Source: Mucilaginibacter sp. (GTDB lineage: Bacteria; Bacteroidota; Bacteroidia; Sphingobacteriales; Sphingobacteriaceae). Taken from it: a stretch of DNA of 40,263 nt. A program made the position numbers and the translations under genes. The stretch's first letter is position 1; each line of letters begins with the position of its first letter. Positions 9,509 through 18,278 of the stretch are shown piece after piece. The DNA is taken from NCBI GenBank assembly GCA_025352225.1, contig JANXTT010000092.1, forward strand, positions 1-40,263. Reading direction: 5' to 3'. A model generated the notes under the pieces. The model ran no database searches, was not told where the DNA came from, and saw nothing but the letters and a program-made list of their open reading frames with translations.

Positions 9509-10735
9509 TTACGCTGTTTCCTTTTTAAAGTTGCGTGCTGCAAAAACCGCGCTTAACAGCATGAATACTGCCCCTAACATAAATGGTGCTCCCGGAAATT
9601 GAAAGGGGGCGTATTTGCCTGTAAAATAGGCGAACATGCCCGTCATGATACCCGGGCCAATAATTGAGGTCAGGCTTACAAGGCTCATTAAGCTGCCTTG
9701 TAATTCACCCTGTGCATTAGCGGGTACTTGTGCGGTAATAAGCCCCTGTATTGCCGGGCCTGCAATGCCACCGGTGCAGTAAGGGATGCAAAAAGCAAAC
9801 ATCATCCACCCTTTACTTGCCAGCGAGAAGCATACCAGCCCTACTGTATAAAGTAAAAGCCCAATTATTACACTTTTTTGTTTGCCTAGTTTAGGTATCG
9901 CTACCCTGATCAATAACCCCTGCACCAAGCCTATCATTAACCCAACAAAACCTAAGGAGTATCCAACCCAGGCTTCGTTCCAGCCAAATTTTTGCATGGT
10001 ATAATAGGTCCATACGCTTTGAACGGCCTGTGCCGCCAGGTATATCAACACATAAGATGCCACCAGGCCCATAACTGCCGGGTATTTATTGAGCTGTATC
10101 AATGATCCAACCGGGTTAGACCGTTTGATATCAAAAGCACGTCTTTTTTCTTTCGGTAATGATTCTGGTAATATAAAATAGCCGTACAAAGCATTTAATA
10201 AAGCAAGTGCCGAAGCCGCCAAAAAGGGGAGTTGGGTACTATAATGTCCTAATACACCTCCCAAAACAGGCCCTACAATAAACCCTATCCCAAAGGCCGC
10301 ACCAACCAAGCCAAAGTTTTGCGCACGGTTTTCATCTGTACTAATATCCGAAATATAAGCTGTAGCGGTGGTAAAACTGGCACCGGTAATGCCAGCAATT
10401 ATGCGGCCTACAAACAACCAGCCAAAAGTTGGGGCAAATGCCAGAAAGAGGTAATCTACACCAAAACCTAATAACGAGGCTAGTAATACGGGCCGACGAC
10501 CATATTGATCGCTCAGGCTGCCGATTAGTGGTGAAAATAAGAATTGCATAGCCGCGTAAGCAATGGTAAGGTACCCTCCGTATAAAGCAGCGGTGCTCAC
10601 ATCTACATGGGCCAGGTGCTCTATCAATTTTGGAAACACAGGTATGATGATACCCAGGCCTGTAACATCAACCAACAATGTTATAAAAATAAAACCTAAA
10701 GCAGCAGGGCGCTTTGTTTTGGCCAATTGTTCCAT
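9509..10735 (-). CDS. MFS transporter, TetA/TCR-like
   Basis: A 408-residue 12-helix major facilitator protein. It has the TCR-type opening [17 protein letters not shown] and the loop 2-3 motif A as [11 protein letters not shown] (72-82), both characteristic of the tetracycline-resistance-protein branch of drug:H+ antiporters. Chromosomal Bacteroidota members of this branch are common and often do not confer tetracycline resistance, so drug specificity is not claimed. The ATG at 10735 is chosen over an upstream in-frame TTG (10795) because [15 protein letters not shown] places the first helix as in the family. It probably shares transcription with the downstream MATE gene. Confidence 0.9.
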   Translation of the reverse strand: MEQLAKTKRPAALGFIFITLLVDVTGLGIIIPVFPKLIEHLAHVDVSTAALYGGYLTIAYAAMQFLFSPLIGSLSDQYGRRPVLLASLLGFGVDYLFLAFAPTFGWLFVGRIIAGITGASFTTATAYISDISTDENRAQNFGLVGAAFGIGFIVGPVLGGVLGHYSTQLPFLAASALALLNALYGYFILPESLPKEKRRAFDIKRSNPVGSLIQLNKYPAVMGLVASYVLIYLAAQAVQSVWTYYTMQKFGWNEAWVGYSLGFVGLMIGLVQGLLIRVAIPKLGKQKSVIIGLLLYTVGLVCFSLASKGWMMFAFCIPYCTGGIAGPAIQGLITAQVPANAQGELQGSLMSLVSLTSIIGPGIMTGMFAYFTGKYAPFQFPGAPFMLGAVFMLLSAVFAARNFKKETA

Positions 10736-10821
10736 GGCACAAAATAAAGAAGAATACCGATACAAATTGGTATCCTTATAAAAAAACTCCCGCAAAAGCA
10801 GCGACTTCCTGGCATAGTATT

Positions 10822-11529
10822 TTAGAAGTTAGGTTTTAGCACATATTTGTTGTAGAACCTCCGGATATGCTCCACAGCTTCTTCGGCGGTATCAACCAGG
10901 CGGTAAAGATTCAGGTCGTCGGCACTGATGTTATGTTCCTGTGCCAGCATTTTTTCTTCTACCCATTTAAATAAGCCACCCCAATAGTCGGTACCCACAA
11001 AAACTATAGGGAAGCGGGCTATTTTACCAGTTTGGATGAGTGTAATGGCTTCAAAAGATTCGTCCATGGTGCCAAAGCCGCCAGGCAATACAATAAAGCC
11101 TTGTGAGTATTTCATAAACATTACCTTCCTTATAAAAAAGTAATCAAACTCCATCAGTTTATCCCTGTCGATATATTTGTTGTGAAACTGTTCAAATGGT
11201 AATTCAATATTTAACCCCACCGATTTACCACCAGCCTCGTAGGCACCCTTGTTGGCGGCTTCCATAACACCCGGCCCGCCACCAGATATTACCCCATAAC
11301 CATGCTCTGTTAATAAGCGTGCTATTTCTTCGGATAATTTATAGTAGGGGTTGTCGTTATGGGTACGTGCAGAACCAAAAATAGATACGCAAGGGCCTAT
11401 TTTGGCCATTTTTTCAAAACCGTCCACAAACTCGGCCATAATTTTAAAGATCTGCCAGGAATCGGTAACTTTAATTTCCTGCCAGTTTTTGTTCTCAAAT
11501 GCTTGTCTTATTTTTTCGTCGCCTGTCAT
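10822..11529 (-). CDS. LOG family protein (TIGR00730-type Rossmann fold)
   Basis: A 235-residue protein of the LOG (Lonely Guy) family, formerly called lysine decarboxylase-like. Signatures are SIFGSAR (49-55), [11 protein letters not shown] (83-93) and [10 protein letters not shown] (148-157), the last being the PGGxGTxxE nucleotide and active-site motif. Studied family members hydrolyse nucleotide 5'-monophosphates to base plus ribose 5-phosphate (cytokinin riboside phosphate phosphoribohydrolase) or nucleotides such as AMP. Here it is likely a cytoplasmic nucleotide hydrolase of unknown preference. ATG at 11529 is clear. Neighbours are unrelated transporters on the same strand. Confidence 0.9.
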   Translation of the reverse strand: MTGDEKIRQAFENKNWQEIKVTDSWQIFKIMAEFVDGFEKMAKIGPCVSIFGSARTHNDNPYYKLSEEIARLLTEHGYGVISGGGPGVMEAANKGAYEAGGKSVGLNIELPFEQFHNKYIDRDKLMEFDYFFIRKVMFMKYSQGFIVLPGGFGTMDESFEAITLIQTGKIARFPIVFVGTDYWGGLFKWVEEKMLAQEHNISADDLNLYRLVDTAEEAVEHIRRFYNKYVLKPNF

Positions 11530-11593
11530 AGTTAACCCTGTGTTGTAAAATATATTAATTCAATAGTTTATAGGCAATAGTAAAAACATGCTG

Positions 11594-13078
11594 TCAATTA
11601 GGCAATATCAACGTTCTCTTTGTTGATGTAGCCCAAAGCCCTGTAAAAGTAATTAATCCGTTTATTAGTATCAGTTCGTTATCAAATACATATCCGCCTA
11701 ATAATGTTTTAGAGTTAATGTTTAAAAAGTAACATACCGCAGGCGATATGATACAAATAAAGGGAACCAGCTTATCTTTCACCTGCCTGCCCTTTACCAG
11801 TAAACCAAACGCGTATAGGCCCAATAGCGGGCCGTAAGTGTAGGAGGCCACTTTAAAAATAGCACCTACCACGGCATCGTTATTAATGGCATTAAAAACA
11901 ATAATGGTTAAAAACATTAATCCGGAAAATGCAATATGTACATAATGCCTCGCGCGCACGCTGTTTTTACTGTTTACGTCGGCACTTTTATTAAAGTTCA
12001 AAAAGTCGACGCAAAAGGATGTTGTTAAGGCTGTAAGGGCCGAATCAGTAGTGGCGAAAGTTGCGGCGGTGAGCCCAAGCATAAAAACCACGGCAGGCAC
12101 AAGGCCAAGATAATTTAAGGCGATGGTAGGATACAGGTAATCGGTTTTAGTAACCACTATGCCATAGCGCTGCGCGTATATATATAGTAAGGCGCCCACA
12201 CTTAAAAAGAAAATATTGATCAGCACAAACACACCGGTAAAGCTGAACATGTTTTTTTGTGCTTCGCCAATGTTTTTGCAGCTCAGGTTTTTCTGCATCA
12301 AATCCTGATCCAGGCCAACCATGGCTATGGTGATAAATAAGCCGCCAATAAACTGTTTACCTAAATGGAATTTACTCCCTACAAAATCCTGAAGAAAGAA
12401 TATTTTAGAATAACTGCTGTTTTTAATGGCGTTAGCCGCTTCAAAAATATTATAATGCAGGCTATTGCAGATAAAATATATAGATAAGAATACTGACGAT
12501 ACCAAGAATAACGTTTGCAAGCTATCTGTAATTATAATGGTTTTTAAACCGCCTTTGTAGGTGTATAACCATATCAGCATTAAGCAAATCATAACCGTTA
12601 CCGCGAATGGTATATGGTAACTGTCAAATATAAATTTCTGCAGCACAATAACCACCAGGTATAATCGGAAAGCCGAGCCGATTGTACGGCTGATTAAAAA
12701 TATACCCGCCGCTGTTTTATAACTCCATGTGCCTAAAGCGCCCTCAATATAACTGTAAATTGAGGTTAGCTTTAACCGGTAATAAAGGGGTAATAATACC
12801 GTAGCAATAACAATAAACCCTGCTGCATTACCTAAAACGAACTGAAAATAGGCAAACTGATCGCCGGAAGGCGCGCCCACTTTACCCGGAACGGATATAA
12901 AAGTAACTCCGCTCAAAGCAGTGCCTATCATACCAAAAGCTACCAGGTACCATTTGGAATTACGGTTGGCCACAAAAAAGGTGTCGTTATCTGATGATTT
13001 CCTGGAGGTGAGGAACGAGATAACTACCAATATTAAAAAGTAACCGATAATAAAAGATAGTAATATGGATGGAGCCAT
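11594..13078 (-). CDS. Sodium:solute symporter (SSS family)
   Basis: A 494-residue inner-membrane protein with about 13 hydrophobic segments. It begins with a helix then SRKSSDNDTFFVANRNSKWY, typical of the SSS family, and has GMIGTALSGVTFISVPG in the second helix region and ATFATTDSALTALTTSF (around the eighth helix), which corresponds to the Na2-site helix. Members carry sugars, sialic acid, nucleosides or carboxylates with Na+. The substrate is not predictable; no catabolic gene is adjacent. The gene lies 64 bases upstream of the LOG gene on the same strand and is divergent from recR. Confidence 0.9.
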   Translation of the reverse strand: MAPSILLSFIIGYFLILVVISFLTSRKSSDNDTFFVANRNSKWYLVAFGMIGTALSGVTFISVPGKVGAPSGDQFAYFQFVLGNAAGFIVIATVLLPLYYRLKLTSIYSYIEGALGTWSYKTAAGIFLISRTIGSAFRLYLVVIVLQKFIFDSYHIPFAVTVMICLMLIWLYTYKGGLKTIIITDSLQTLFLVSSVFLSIYFICNSLHYNIFEAANAIKNSSYSKIFFLQDFVGSKFHLGKQFIGGLFITIAMVGLDQDLMQKNLSCKNIGEAQKNMFSFTGVFVLINIFFLSVGALLYIYAQRYGIVVTKTDYLYPTIALNYLGLVPAVVFMLGLTAATFATTDSALTALTTSFCVDFLNFNKSADVNSKNSVRARHYVHIAFSGLMFLTIIVFNAINNDAVVGAIFKVASYTYGPLLGLYAFGLLVKGRQVKDKLVPFICIISPAVCYFLNINSKTLLGGYVFDNELILINGLITFTGLWATSTKRTLILPN

Positions 13079-13200
13079 GATTTTTGGTTATGTGCTATGC
13101 CTATTTTGCAAATGCGCCATAGCAATACAATAATAATAAATTGATTTTATGTATTGCCTATCAACTAGGGTCTATCACCTAAAAACATTAATTTCGCAAC

Positions 13201-13818
13201 ATGAACTTTTCGTCGAAGTTGCTGGAGGCGGCCGTGGCCGAGTTTACCAGGTTGCCAGGGGTGGGGCAAAAAACCGCATTAAGATTTGTGTTGCACCTGC
13301 TAAACCAGGATAAAGAGGATGTAGAACGGTTTAGCACCGCAATGAGTAAACTGCGGAATGAGATTCAGTTTTGTAGTGTTTGCCATAATATTGCTGATCA
13401 ACCGGTTTGTGAGATATGCTCGGCACCTAAGCGCGACCGTAGTATAATTTGCGTGGTTGAGGATACCCGTGATGTAATGGCTGTAGAAAATACTAGTCAA
13501 TATAATGGCTTGTACCATGTTTTAGGGGCATTAATTTCCCCGATGGATGGCATTGGCCCGTCGGATTTGGAAGTAGACTCGTTAATAGAACGCCTGCGTA
13601 CCGACGAGGTAAAAGAGGTGATATTTGCCATGAGTGCAACAATGGAAGGTGATACTACCATATTCTATTTGCATAAACGTTTAAAAGATTTTAAAATAAA
13701 CATCTCAACTATTGCCCGTGGCATAGCTTTTGGTGGGGAGTTGGAGTATGTAGACGAAATTACTTTAGGCCGTTCTATTGCTACCCGCGTTCCATACGAA
13801 AACACTATGACTAAGTAG
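13201..13818 (+). CDS. recR: Recombination protein RecR
   Basis: A 205-residue RecR, which acts with RecO and RecF to load RecA on gapped DNA. The order is typical: helix-hairpin-helix (FTRLPGVGQKTALRF, 15-29), a zinc finger with Cys58, Cys61, Cys70 and Cys73, and a Toprim domain starting at ICVVEDTRDVMAVE (83-96), ending in the Walker-B-like ARGIAFGGELEYVDEITL region. The length matches the family (about 200). A TAATTTCG box ends a few bases before ATG, close to TAnnTTTG, suggesting a very short leader. It is followed after 6 bases by a glycosyltransferase and an SDR gene. Confidence 0.97.
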   Translation: MNFSSKLLEAAVAEFTRLPGVGQKTALRFVLHLLNQDKEDVERFSTAMSKLRNEIQFCSVCHNIADQPVCEICSAPKRDRSIICVVEDTRDVMAVENTSQYNGLYHVLGALISPMDGIGPSDLEVDSLIERLRTDEVKEVIFAMSATMEGDTTIFYLHKRLKDFKINISTIARGIAFGGELEYVDEITLGRSIATRVPYENTMTK

Positions 13819-13824
13819 GTAAAT

Positions 13825-14655
13825 ATGAAGCTTTCTATTGTTGTTGTAAGCTATAACCGTCGCGATCTGCTTAGTCAGGCACTTAATTCGTTGGTGAACG
13901 CTGCCGCGGATATTGAACATGAAATTATAGTTATTGATAATGCCTCGGTAGATTTTTCTATACCCATGGTACAGGGGAAATATCCAAAAGTCAATCTTAT
14001 ATTAAACCCTAAAAACATAGGCTTTACCAAGGCATGTAACCAGGGGCTTAAAATAGCCCGGGGCGATTATATTTTACTGATCAACCCGGATACCATCACT
14101 AACGATGATACCTTAATTAAAACCCTTGCCTTTATGGATGCCCATTTGGATGCAGGTGGATTAGGGGTGCGTATGATAGACGGCCAGGGGCGTTATTTAC
14201 CCGAATCGAAGCGCGGTTTACCCGGAGCATGGGTGGCTTTTTTTAAGGTTACAGGTTTACATAAGCTTTTTCCTAAATCCCGTTTGTTAAACCGCTACCA
14301 GGCCGGTTGGATAGAAGAGTTTGAAACCGCTGAGGTAGATGTATTAAGTGCTGCTTTTATGCTGATTAGAAAAACAGTATTGAGTACCATTGGCTTATTA
14401 GATGAGCATTTCTTTATGTATGGAGAGGATATAGATCTTTCGTACCGAATTAGGTTGGCGGGGTTTAAAAACTATTATTATCCAAAAACATACATAATCC
14501 ATTTTAAAGGACAGAGTTTAAAGAAATTCAATTGGCGTTATATAGTTAACTTTTATGGCGCCATGTTTATATTTGCAGCCAAATATTTCTTTAAATCGTC
14601 GGTGCCGCATGTAAAGGGCATCCAACAACTATATCCGCCAGCTGCATCAATATGA
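13825..14655 (+). CDS. Glycosyltransferase family 2 (rhamnosyltransferase-like)
   Basis: A 276-residue GT-A fold glycosyltransferase. It starts MKLSIVVVSYNRRDLL, has DNAS (38-41), NPKNIGFTKACNQG (61-74), the metal-binding NPDT (87-90) and a C-terminal GEDIDLSYRIRLAGF segment (200-214) with the putative catalytic base. This arrangement is that of WbbL/RfbF-like transferases that add rhamnose or related sugars to cell-surface glycans. The sugar and acceptor are inferred only. The gene lies 6 bases after recR and overlaps the following SDR by 4 bases (ATGA), so the three are probably one transcript. Confidence 0.9.
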   Translation: MKLSIVVVSYNRRDLLSQALNSLVNAAADIEHEIIVIDNASVDFSIPMVQGKYPKVNLILNPKNIGFTKACNQGLKIARGDYILLINPDTITNDDTLIKTLAFMDAHLDAGGLGVRMIDGQGRYLPESKRGLPGAWVAFFKVTGLHKLFPKSRLLNRYQAGWIEEFETAEVDVLSAAFMLIRKTVLSTIGLLDEHFFMYGEDIDLSYRIRLAGFKNYYYPKTYIIHFKGQSLKKFNWRYIVNFYGAMFIFAAKYFFKSSVPHVKGIQQLYPPAASI

Positions 14656-15467
14656 GTTTAAAAAATAAAGTAGTAATTATAACCGGAGCATCATCGGGTA
14701 TAGGCAAAGCTATGGCCCATGAGTTTGCACGCCGCGGTGCAAACCTGGTATTGGCCGCAAGGCAGTATGTTACTTTATGCGAAATTGCTCTCGACCTTGA
14801 AAAACAGTACAAAATAAAAGCCATTGCGGTACAATGCGATGTAGCCGTGCCAGAAGATTGTAAATACCTGATCAAGCAAGCTATTGTAACCTTTAAGCAT
14901 ATTGATGTTTTGGTTAATAACGCAGGCATATCCATGCGCGCGCTATTTAATGATGCTGATGTTGATGTACTAAAAAAAGTAATGGATGTTAATTTTTGGG
15001 GTACGGTTTATTGTACTAAATATGCTTTGCCCGAAATTATCAATACTAAAGGCAGCGTAGTAGGTGTTTCGTCTATAGCGGGTTATAAAGGTTTACCGGG
15101 GCGGACGGGTTACTCGGCCTCTAAATTTGCTATGAATGGCTTTCTTGATTCGTTAAGAGTTGAGAACCTGAAGACTGGGGTGCATGTAATGACGGCCTGC
15201 CCGGGTTTTACAGCATCTAATATTCGTAATACGGCTTTAACTAAGGATGGCAGCCAGCAAAGTGAAAGCAGCATGGACGAGGATAAAATGATGAGTGCAG
15301 ACCAGGTAGCCAAAATTATTGTGGATGGTGTAGAGGCCCGCAAGCGCACCCTTATTATAACGGGCCAGGGTAAACTAACGGTTGCTTTGACTAAATTTTT
15401 ACCCGCGTTTCTTGATAAAATGGTTTATAATATTTTTACTAAAGAGAAAGACCCGTTGTTGAAATAG
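14652..15467 (+). CDS. SDR family oxidoreductase
   Basis: A 271-residue classical short-chain dehydrogenase/reductase. It has TGASSGIG (11-18) for the nucleotide, NNAG (89-92), catalytic Ser140 or Ser141, Tyr154 and Lys158 in YSASK, and the PG motif after it (CPGFTASNIRNT). The C-terminus carries a hydrophobic LTVALTKFLPAFLDKMVY patch that resembles membrane-associated SDRs such as DHRS7-like proteins. The substrate is unknown. Translational coupling to the glycosyltransferase is likely from the ATGA overlap. Confidence 0.92.
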   Translation: MSLKNKVVIITGASSGIGKAMAHEFARRGANLVLAARQYVTLCEIALDLEKQYKIKAIAVQCDVAVPEDCKYLIKQAIVTFKHIDVLVNNAGISMRALFNDADVDVLKKVMDVNFWGTVYCTKYALPEIINTKGSVVGVSSIAGYKGLPGRTGYSASKFAMNGFLDSLRVENLKTGVHVMTACPGFTASNIRNTALTKDGSQQSESSMDEDKMMSADQVAKIIVDGVEARKRTLIITGQGKLTVALTKFLPAFLDKMVYNIFTKEKDPLLK

Positions 15468-15498
15468 ATATCGAATCGGGGTTTGCTATTAATCAGGT

Positions 15499-16119
15499 TT
15501 ACAAATACACTTCTAAATCGCCCTTGCCTTCTCTAATAACTTCAAAGTTGCCGGTAGTGCAGTCAACAACGGTTGATGGTACATTATCGCCGTAGCCACC
15601 ATCAATTACCAGGTTAACTAAATCTTCGTATTTCTCGTGTATCAGCTCAGGGTCTGTGGAGTATTCCATAATCTCGTCATCATCGTGAATGGAAGTAGAT
15701 AGGATAGGGTTGCCGAGCATTTTTACAATACAGCGGGCTATATTATTATCAGGTACGCGTATACCTACAGTTTTTTTATTAGAGCTTAAAAGTTTAGGTA
15801 CATTACCACTGGCGTTAAAAATAAAGGTAAATGGCCCCGGCAACGCCTTTTTCAATACCCGGAAGGTTTCGTTATCAATGGGTTTGATATAGTCGGATAT
15901 ATGGCTAAGATCATAGCATATAAAAGAGAAGTTGGCTTTCTCCGGTTTAATATGCCTGATTTTACAGATGGCCTCAATAGCTTTATGGTTGGTAATATCG
16001 CAACCCAAGCCATATACGGTATCTGTAGGGTAAATAATGAGCCCGCCTTTTTTAAGCACCTGTACAACCTGTTCAATGGTTTTCTCGTTCGGGTTTTCGG
16101 GATATATTTTGATTAGCAT
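15499..16119 (-). CDS. yciO: YciO/Sua5/YrdC-type protein (L-threonylcarbamoyladenylate synthase family)
   Basis: A 206-residue YrdC-fold protein. PTDTVYGLGCD (31-41) and KIRHIKPEKANFSFICYDLS (53-72) fit the family, and the length and the segment LPGPFTFIF resemble E. coli YciO more than the shorter TsaC/YrdC. The family makes threonylcarbamoyl-AMP for the t6A modification of ANN-decoding tRNAs; YciO itself has a less certain role in E. coli. If this is the only YrdC-like protein in the genome it must be the functional TsaC. The gene converges on the SDR (31-base gap) and is 37 bases downstream of the TPR membrane protein. Confidence 0.88.
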   Translation of the reverse strand: MLIKIYPENPNEKTIEQVVQVLKKGGLIIYPTDTVYGLGCDITNHKAIEAICKIRHIKPEKANFSFICYDLSHISDYIKPIDNETFRVLKKALPGPFTFIFNASGNVPKLLSSNKKTVGIRVPDNNIARCIVKMLGNPILSTSIHDDDEIMEYSTDPELIHEKYEDLVNLVIDGGYGDNVPSTVVDCTTGNFEVIREGKGDLEVYL

Positions 16120-16156
16120 AATTAGGTAATAGTAAACACTTTTTTTTGTTTGGATA

Positions 16157-17356
16157 CTAATAAGAAATATAATTATTAAGTCTTTTATTTGCTTCTATAA
16201 TATAAATATCAACGTTGTGAGTGCTTTTATCCATTGCTTTGGCTTTTTCAAATAAGCTTAAAGCTTCCTTACAGTTATTTTTATCTAGATTATAAATTCC
16301 TAAATTTAAGTATGCGTAAGAATTATATTCATCTAATGATATGGAATGGTTAATGTCATTCAACCCACCTTCGACATTGCCAATTTTGATTTTTGAAAGC
16401 CCTCTGTTACAATAAGAATAAGCAAAATTAGGGTCTAATTTAATGGCATGATCAAAATCAGTAATACCATCCGAGTAGCGCTCTAACAAATTATACGTAT
16501 ATCCTCTATTATTCAAGGTAAATATATGCTCTGGATTTAATCTTAGCGATTCACTATAATAAAATAGACTTTCCTCATAAAGATTTAATCGAGACTTTAT
16601 CAATCCTGCATTACTATAATCATCAGCATCCCATTCAGACGCGTATTTAGAAAGATACATTGAAGCTATCTCATTTGCTTTCACATAGTCTTCTATCATC
16701 ATTAACGAAAATGTCAAGAGTCGATATACTTGGGTAACGTTAGGATGCTTATTAAGTAGTGCCATAAACAAGACCGACGATTTTGCGTACTCCTGTTCAT
16801 TATATAGATCGACTGCTTTTAGGTATTTTCTGTTTTTTAGGTGTGCCGAGATCTGGTACCCATCTGATCCTGAACCACTGTTATTCAAATTATGAGGATA
16901 AATTTGGGGATGTAAATTATAGACCAAGCTTATTATAGCTAGTATACTAAAAATAACAAGCAGAAGTTTTATTGATCCGTGTAAGTTATTTGAAAAAGCC
17001 ATATAATATGAAATAATTGTTACAAATAGCGTAACTACAGTGCCCGAAAGTAATATTAATAGATCTTGGTTGATTGTTATGTTTGTATCCTTTATAACAC
17101 AAAACCCACCCTTGTTTAAATAAAAAATGCTCGGCTTTATAAATAAGCTTAATCGACCGAACTTAAGTGTTCTTTTTGAATTATCGCTCACTTTTATTTG
17201 ATGACCTATGTATATTTCAACATCGCCCTTTGTGAAGATTAAAGCCGTGATAGCATGGCTTAACTTATGTGTGAAAATAAGTATAAAACGTGCAAAGTTT
17301 AAAAATACATAAAATAGGGGTAGTATAACTAAAACAAATACCCAGTCATTATTCAT
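16157..17356 (-). CDS. Membrane TPR protein with a degenerate M50 (site-2 protease-like) domain
   Basis: A 399-residue protein in two parts. Residues 1-175 hold hydrophobic helices (about 5-28, 98-120, 128-146) and features of an M50-type intramembrane metallopeptidase: THKLSHAITALIFTKG (29-44) at the place of the HExxH helix, LLSGTVVTL (102-110) like the family's LAGPL segment, and NLHPQ (147-151) followed by GSDGYQI (163-169), matching the NxxPxxDG zinc-aspartate region. The zinc ligands His30, His34 and Asp165 seem kept but the general-base Glu is Lys31, so proteolysis is unlikely. Residues 180-395 are about five to six TPR repeats (for example LNNRGYTYNLLERYSDGITDFDHAIKLDP). It probably acts as a scaffold or substrate-binding membrane protein. 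It is clearly more AT-rich than its flanks, suggesting transfer. The M50 relation is my inference from motif order. Confidence 0.75.
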   Translation of the reverse strand: MNNDWVFVLVILPLFYVFLNFARFILIFTHKLSHAITALIFTKGDVEIYIGHQIKVSDNSKRTLKFGRLSLFIKPSIFYLNKGGFCVIKDTNITINQDLLILLSGTVVTLFVTIISYYMAFSNNLHGSIKLLLVIFSILAIISLVYNLHPQIYPHNLNNSGSGSDGYQISAHLKNRKYLKAVDLYNEQEYAKSSVLFMALLNKHPNVTQVYRLLTFSLMMIEDYVKANEIASMYLSKYASEWDADDYSNAGLIKSRLNLYEESLFYYSESLRLNPEHIFTLNNRGYTYNLLERYSDGITDFDHAIKLDPNFAYSYCNRGLSKIKIGNVEGGLNDINHSISLDEYNSYAYLNLGIYNLDKNNCKEALSLFEKAKAMDKSTHNVDIYIIEANKRLNNYISY

Positions 17357-17406
17357 GCCACCAAATTAGCAACATTTTGCAGTGTATAGCATCACAAAAT
17401 AAAAAA

Positions 17407-17426
17407 GCCACCCGCAAGCGGATGGC
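17407..17426 (-). terminator. Intrinsic terminator of the YceI gene
   Basis: On the minus strand GCCATCCGC pairs with GCGGGTGGC (one G-T pair) around a two-base turn and is followed by TTTTTTATTTT. It lies 24 bases past the stop of the YceI gene and upstream of the TPR gene, separating the two transcripts. Confidence 0.8.
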
Positions 17427-17449
17427 CGGGGGTATACTTTATTAAGTGA

Positions 17450-17992
17450 TTAAACTTGTTTAGCAAACTGGGTGTTTATGGTAAGCTTAACATCTTCGCC
17501 AACAACAATAGACCCTGCTTCGGTAACGCCGTCCCAAACCAGGCCAAACTCTTTACGGTTAATTTTACCCGTAATTTCAAAACCGGCTTTAAGGTTACCA
17601 TAAAAATCGGTTGCTGTGCCGCCAAATTCAACATCAAGGGTAACGGGTTTTGTTATATCCTTAATGGTTAAGTCGCCATGTAGCTTATACTCTTCATCAT
17701 CAATTTTTTCAAACGAGGTCGATTTGAAAGTGATTTTTGGATATTTTTCAGCATCAAAAAATTCAGGTGCTTTTAAATGGCCATCGCGTTGTTCGTTATT
17801 TGTGTCGATGCTCATTACATCTAAACTAAACTCAACCTCGGCGTCTTCAAAGGTATCGCCTTCGGCGTATACCGTGCCTTCAAATGTTTTGAAAGCGCCT
17901 GTTACTGTTGAGATAACCAGGTGTTTTATTTTGAACTGAACCTCGGAATGTATGGGATCTAATACCCATTTGGTTGCTGCTGCTGTTTCCAT
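17450..17992 (-). CDS. YceI family lipid-binding protein
   Basis: A 180-residue YceI-like lipocalin-type beta barrel, opening with KWVLDPIHSEVQFKIKHLVIST and containing FEDAEVEFSLDVMSIDTNNEQRDGHLKAPEFFD, the signature region of the family. E. coli YceI and TT1927b bind long polyisoprenoids; the role in Bacteroidota is not settled. With METAAATKW as the start (ATG 17992) there is no signal peptide, so the protein would be cytoplasmic. The frame continues upstream to an ATG (18058) and TTG (18067) that would add a hydrophobic stretch, but a good -7 promoter box at 18029-18036 lies downstream of those codons and the stretch has no clear cleavage site. It is monocistronic with its own terminator. 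Confidence 0.93.
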   Translation of the reverse strand: METAAATKWVLDPIHSEVQFKIKHLVISTVTGAFKTFEGTVYAEGDTFEDAEVEFSLDVMSIDTNNEQRDGHLKAPEFFDAEKYPKITFKSTSFEKIDDEEYKLHGDLTIKDITKPVTLDVEFGGTATDFYGNLKAGFEITGKINRKEFGLVWDGVTEAGSIVVGEDVKLTINTQFAKQV

Positions 17993-18028
17993 AATATTGT
18001 TTATTTTAATGTAAATGATTTGATTACA

Positions 18029-18036
18029 CAAACTTA
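18029..18036 (-). promoter_or_regulatory. Probable -7 box of the YceI gene promoter
   Basis: Minus-strand TAAGTTTG fits TAnnTTTG exactly and is about 37 bases before the ATG at 17992. No perfect TTG -33 element lies 19-20 bases upstream. It supports the shorter YceI start. Confidence 0.42.
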
Positions 18037-18130
18037 TTAAAAATAGTTGTTTAAACATGTAATGCAATTGTCAACTATTTGTTATGATTTTTAACAGGAG
18101 GGAAGCAGGTTTGTTTTTTATATTTATGGT

Positions 18131-18271
18131 ATGCGCAAAATGAAATGTAAATGCGGGTTATATGGCAATTTAACATTACGCGGGGGGCAAATCGTTCCAG
18201 AGAATATCTCGTATCCGCAAGGTAAAAGGTTGGTTAACCTTGCCGGCCTTTTTAAAAACTGGCAAAGTTAA
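18131..18271 (+). CDS. Possible 46-residue small protein
   Basis: A free-standing frame between the YceI and cysN genes, which are both on the other strand and whose coding parts it does not overlap. The product starts MRKMKCKCGLYGNLTLRGG, with a CxC pair, and ends NLAGLFKNWQS. No family is recognised and no ribosome-binding site lies close to the ATG (an AGGAGG occurs about 30 bases upstream). It fills most of a 211-base gap, but a frame this short can arise by chance. Confidence 0.25.
   Translation: MRKMKCKCGLYGNLTLRGGQIVPENISYPQGKRLVNLAGLFKNWQS
18226..18241 (-). terminator. Weak hairpin downstream of cysN
   Basis: On the minus strand AAGGTT and AACCTT pair around AACC and run into TTTT, 38-53 bases after the cysN stop. 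The stem is short, so this is only a candidate end of the sulfur operon transcript. Confidence 0.3.
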
Positions 18272-18278
18272 CTCTATA

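Noticed and set aside
9509..10735. Calling the MFS gene a tetracycline-resistance gene.
   Set aside because: It shares TCR motifs, but chromosomal relatives often do not confer resistance and nothing here shows mobility.
16157..17356. Calling the TPR protein an active M50 protease.
   Set aside because: The general-base Glu of HExxH is Lys31, and the codon is unambiguous in the sequence.
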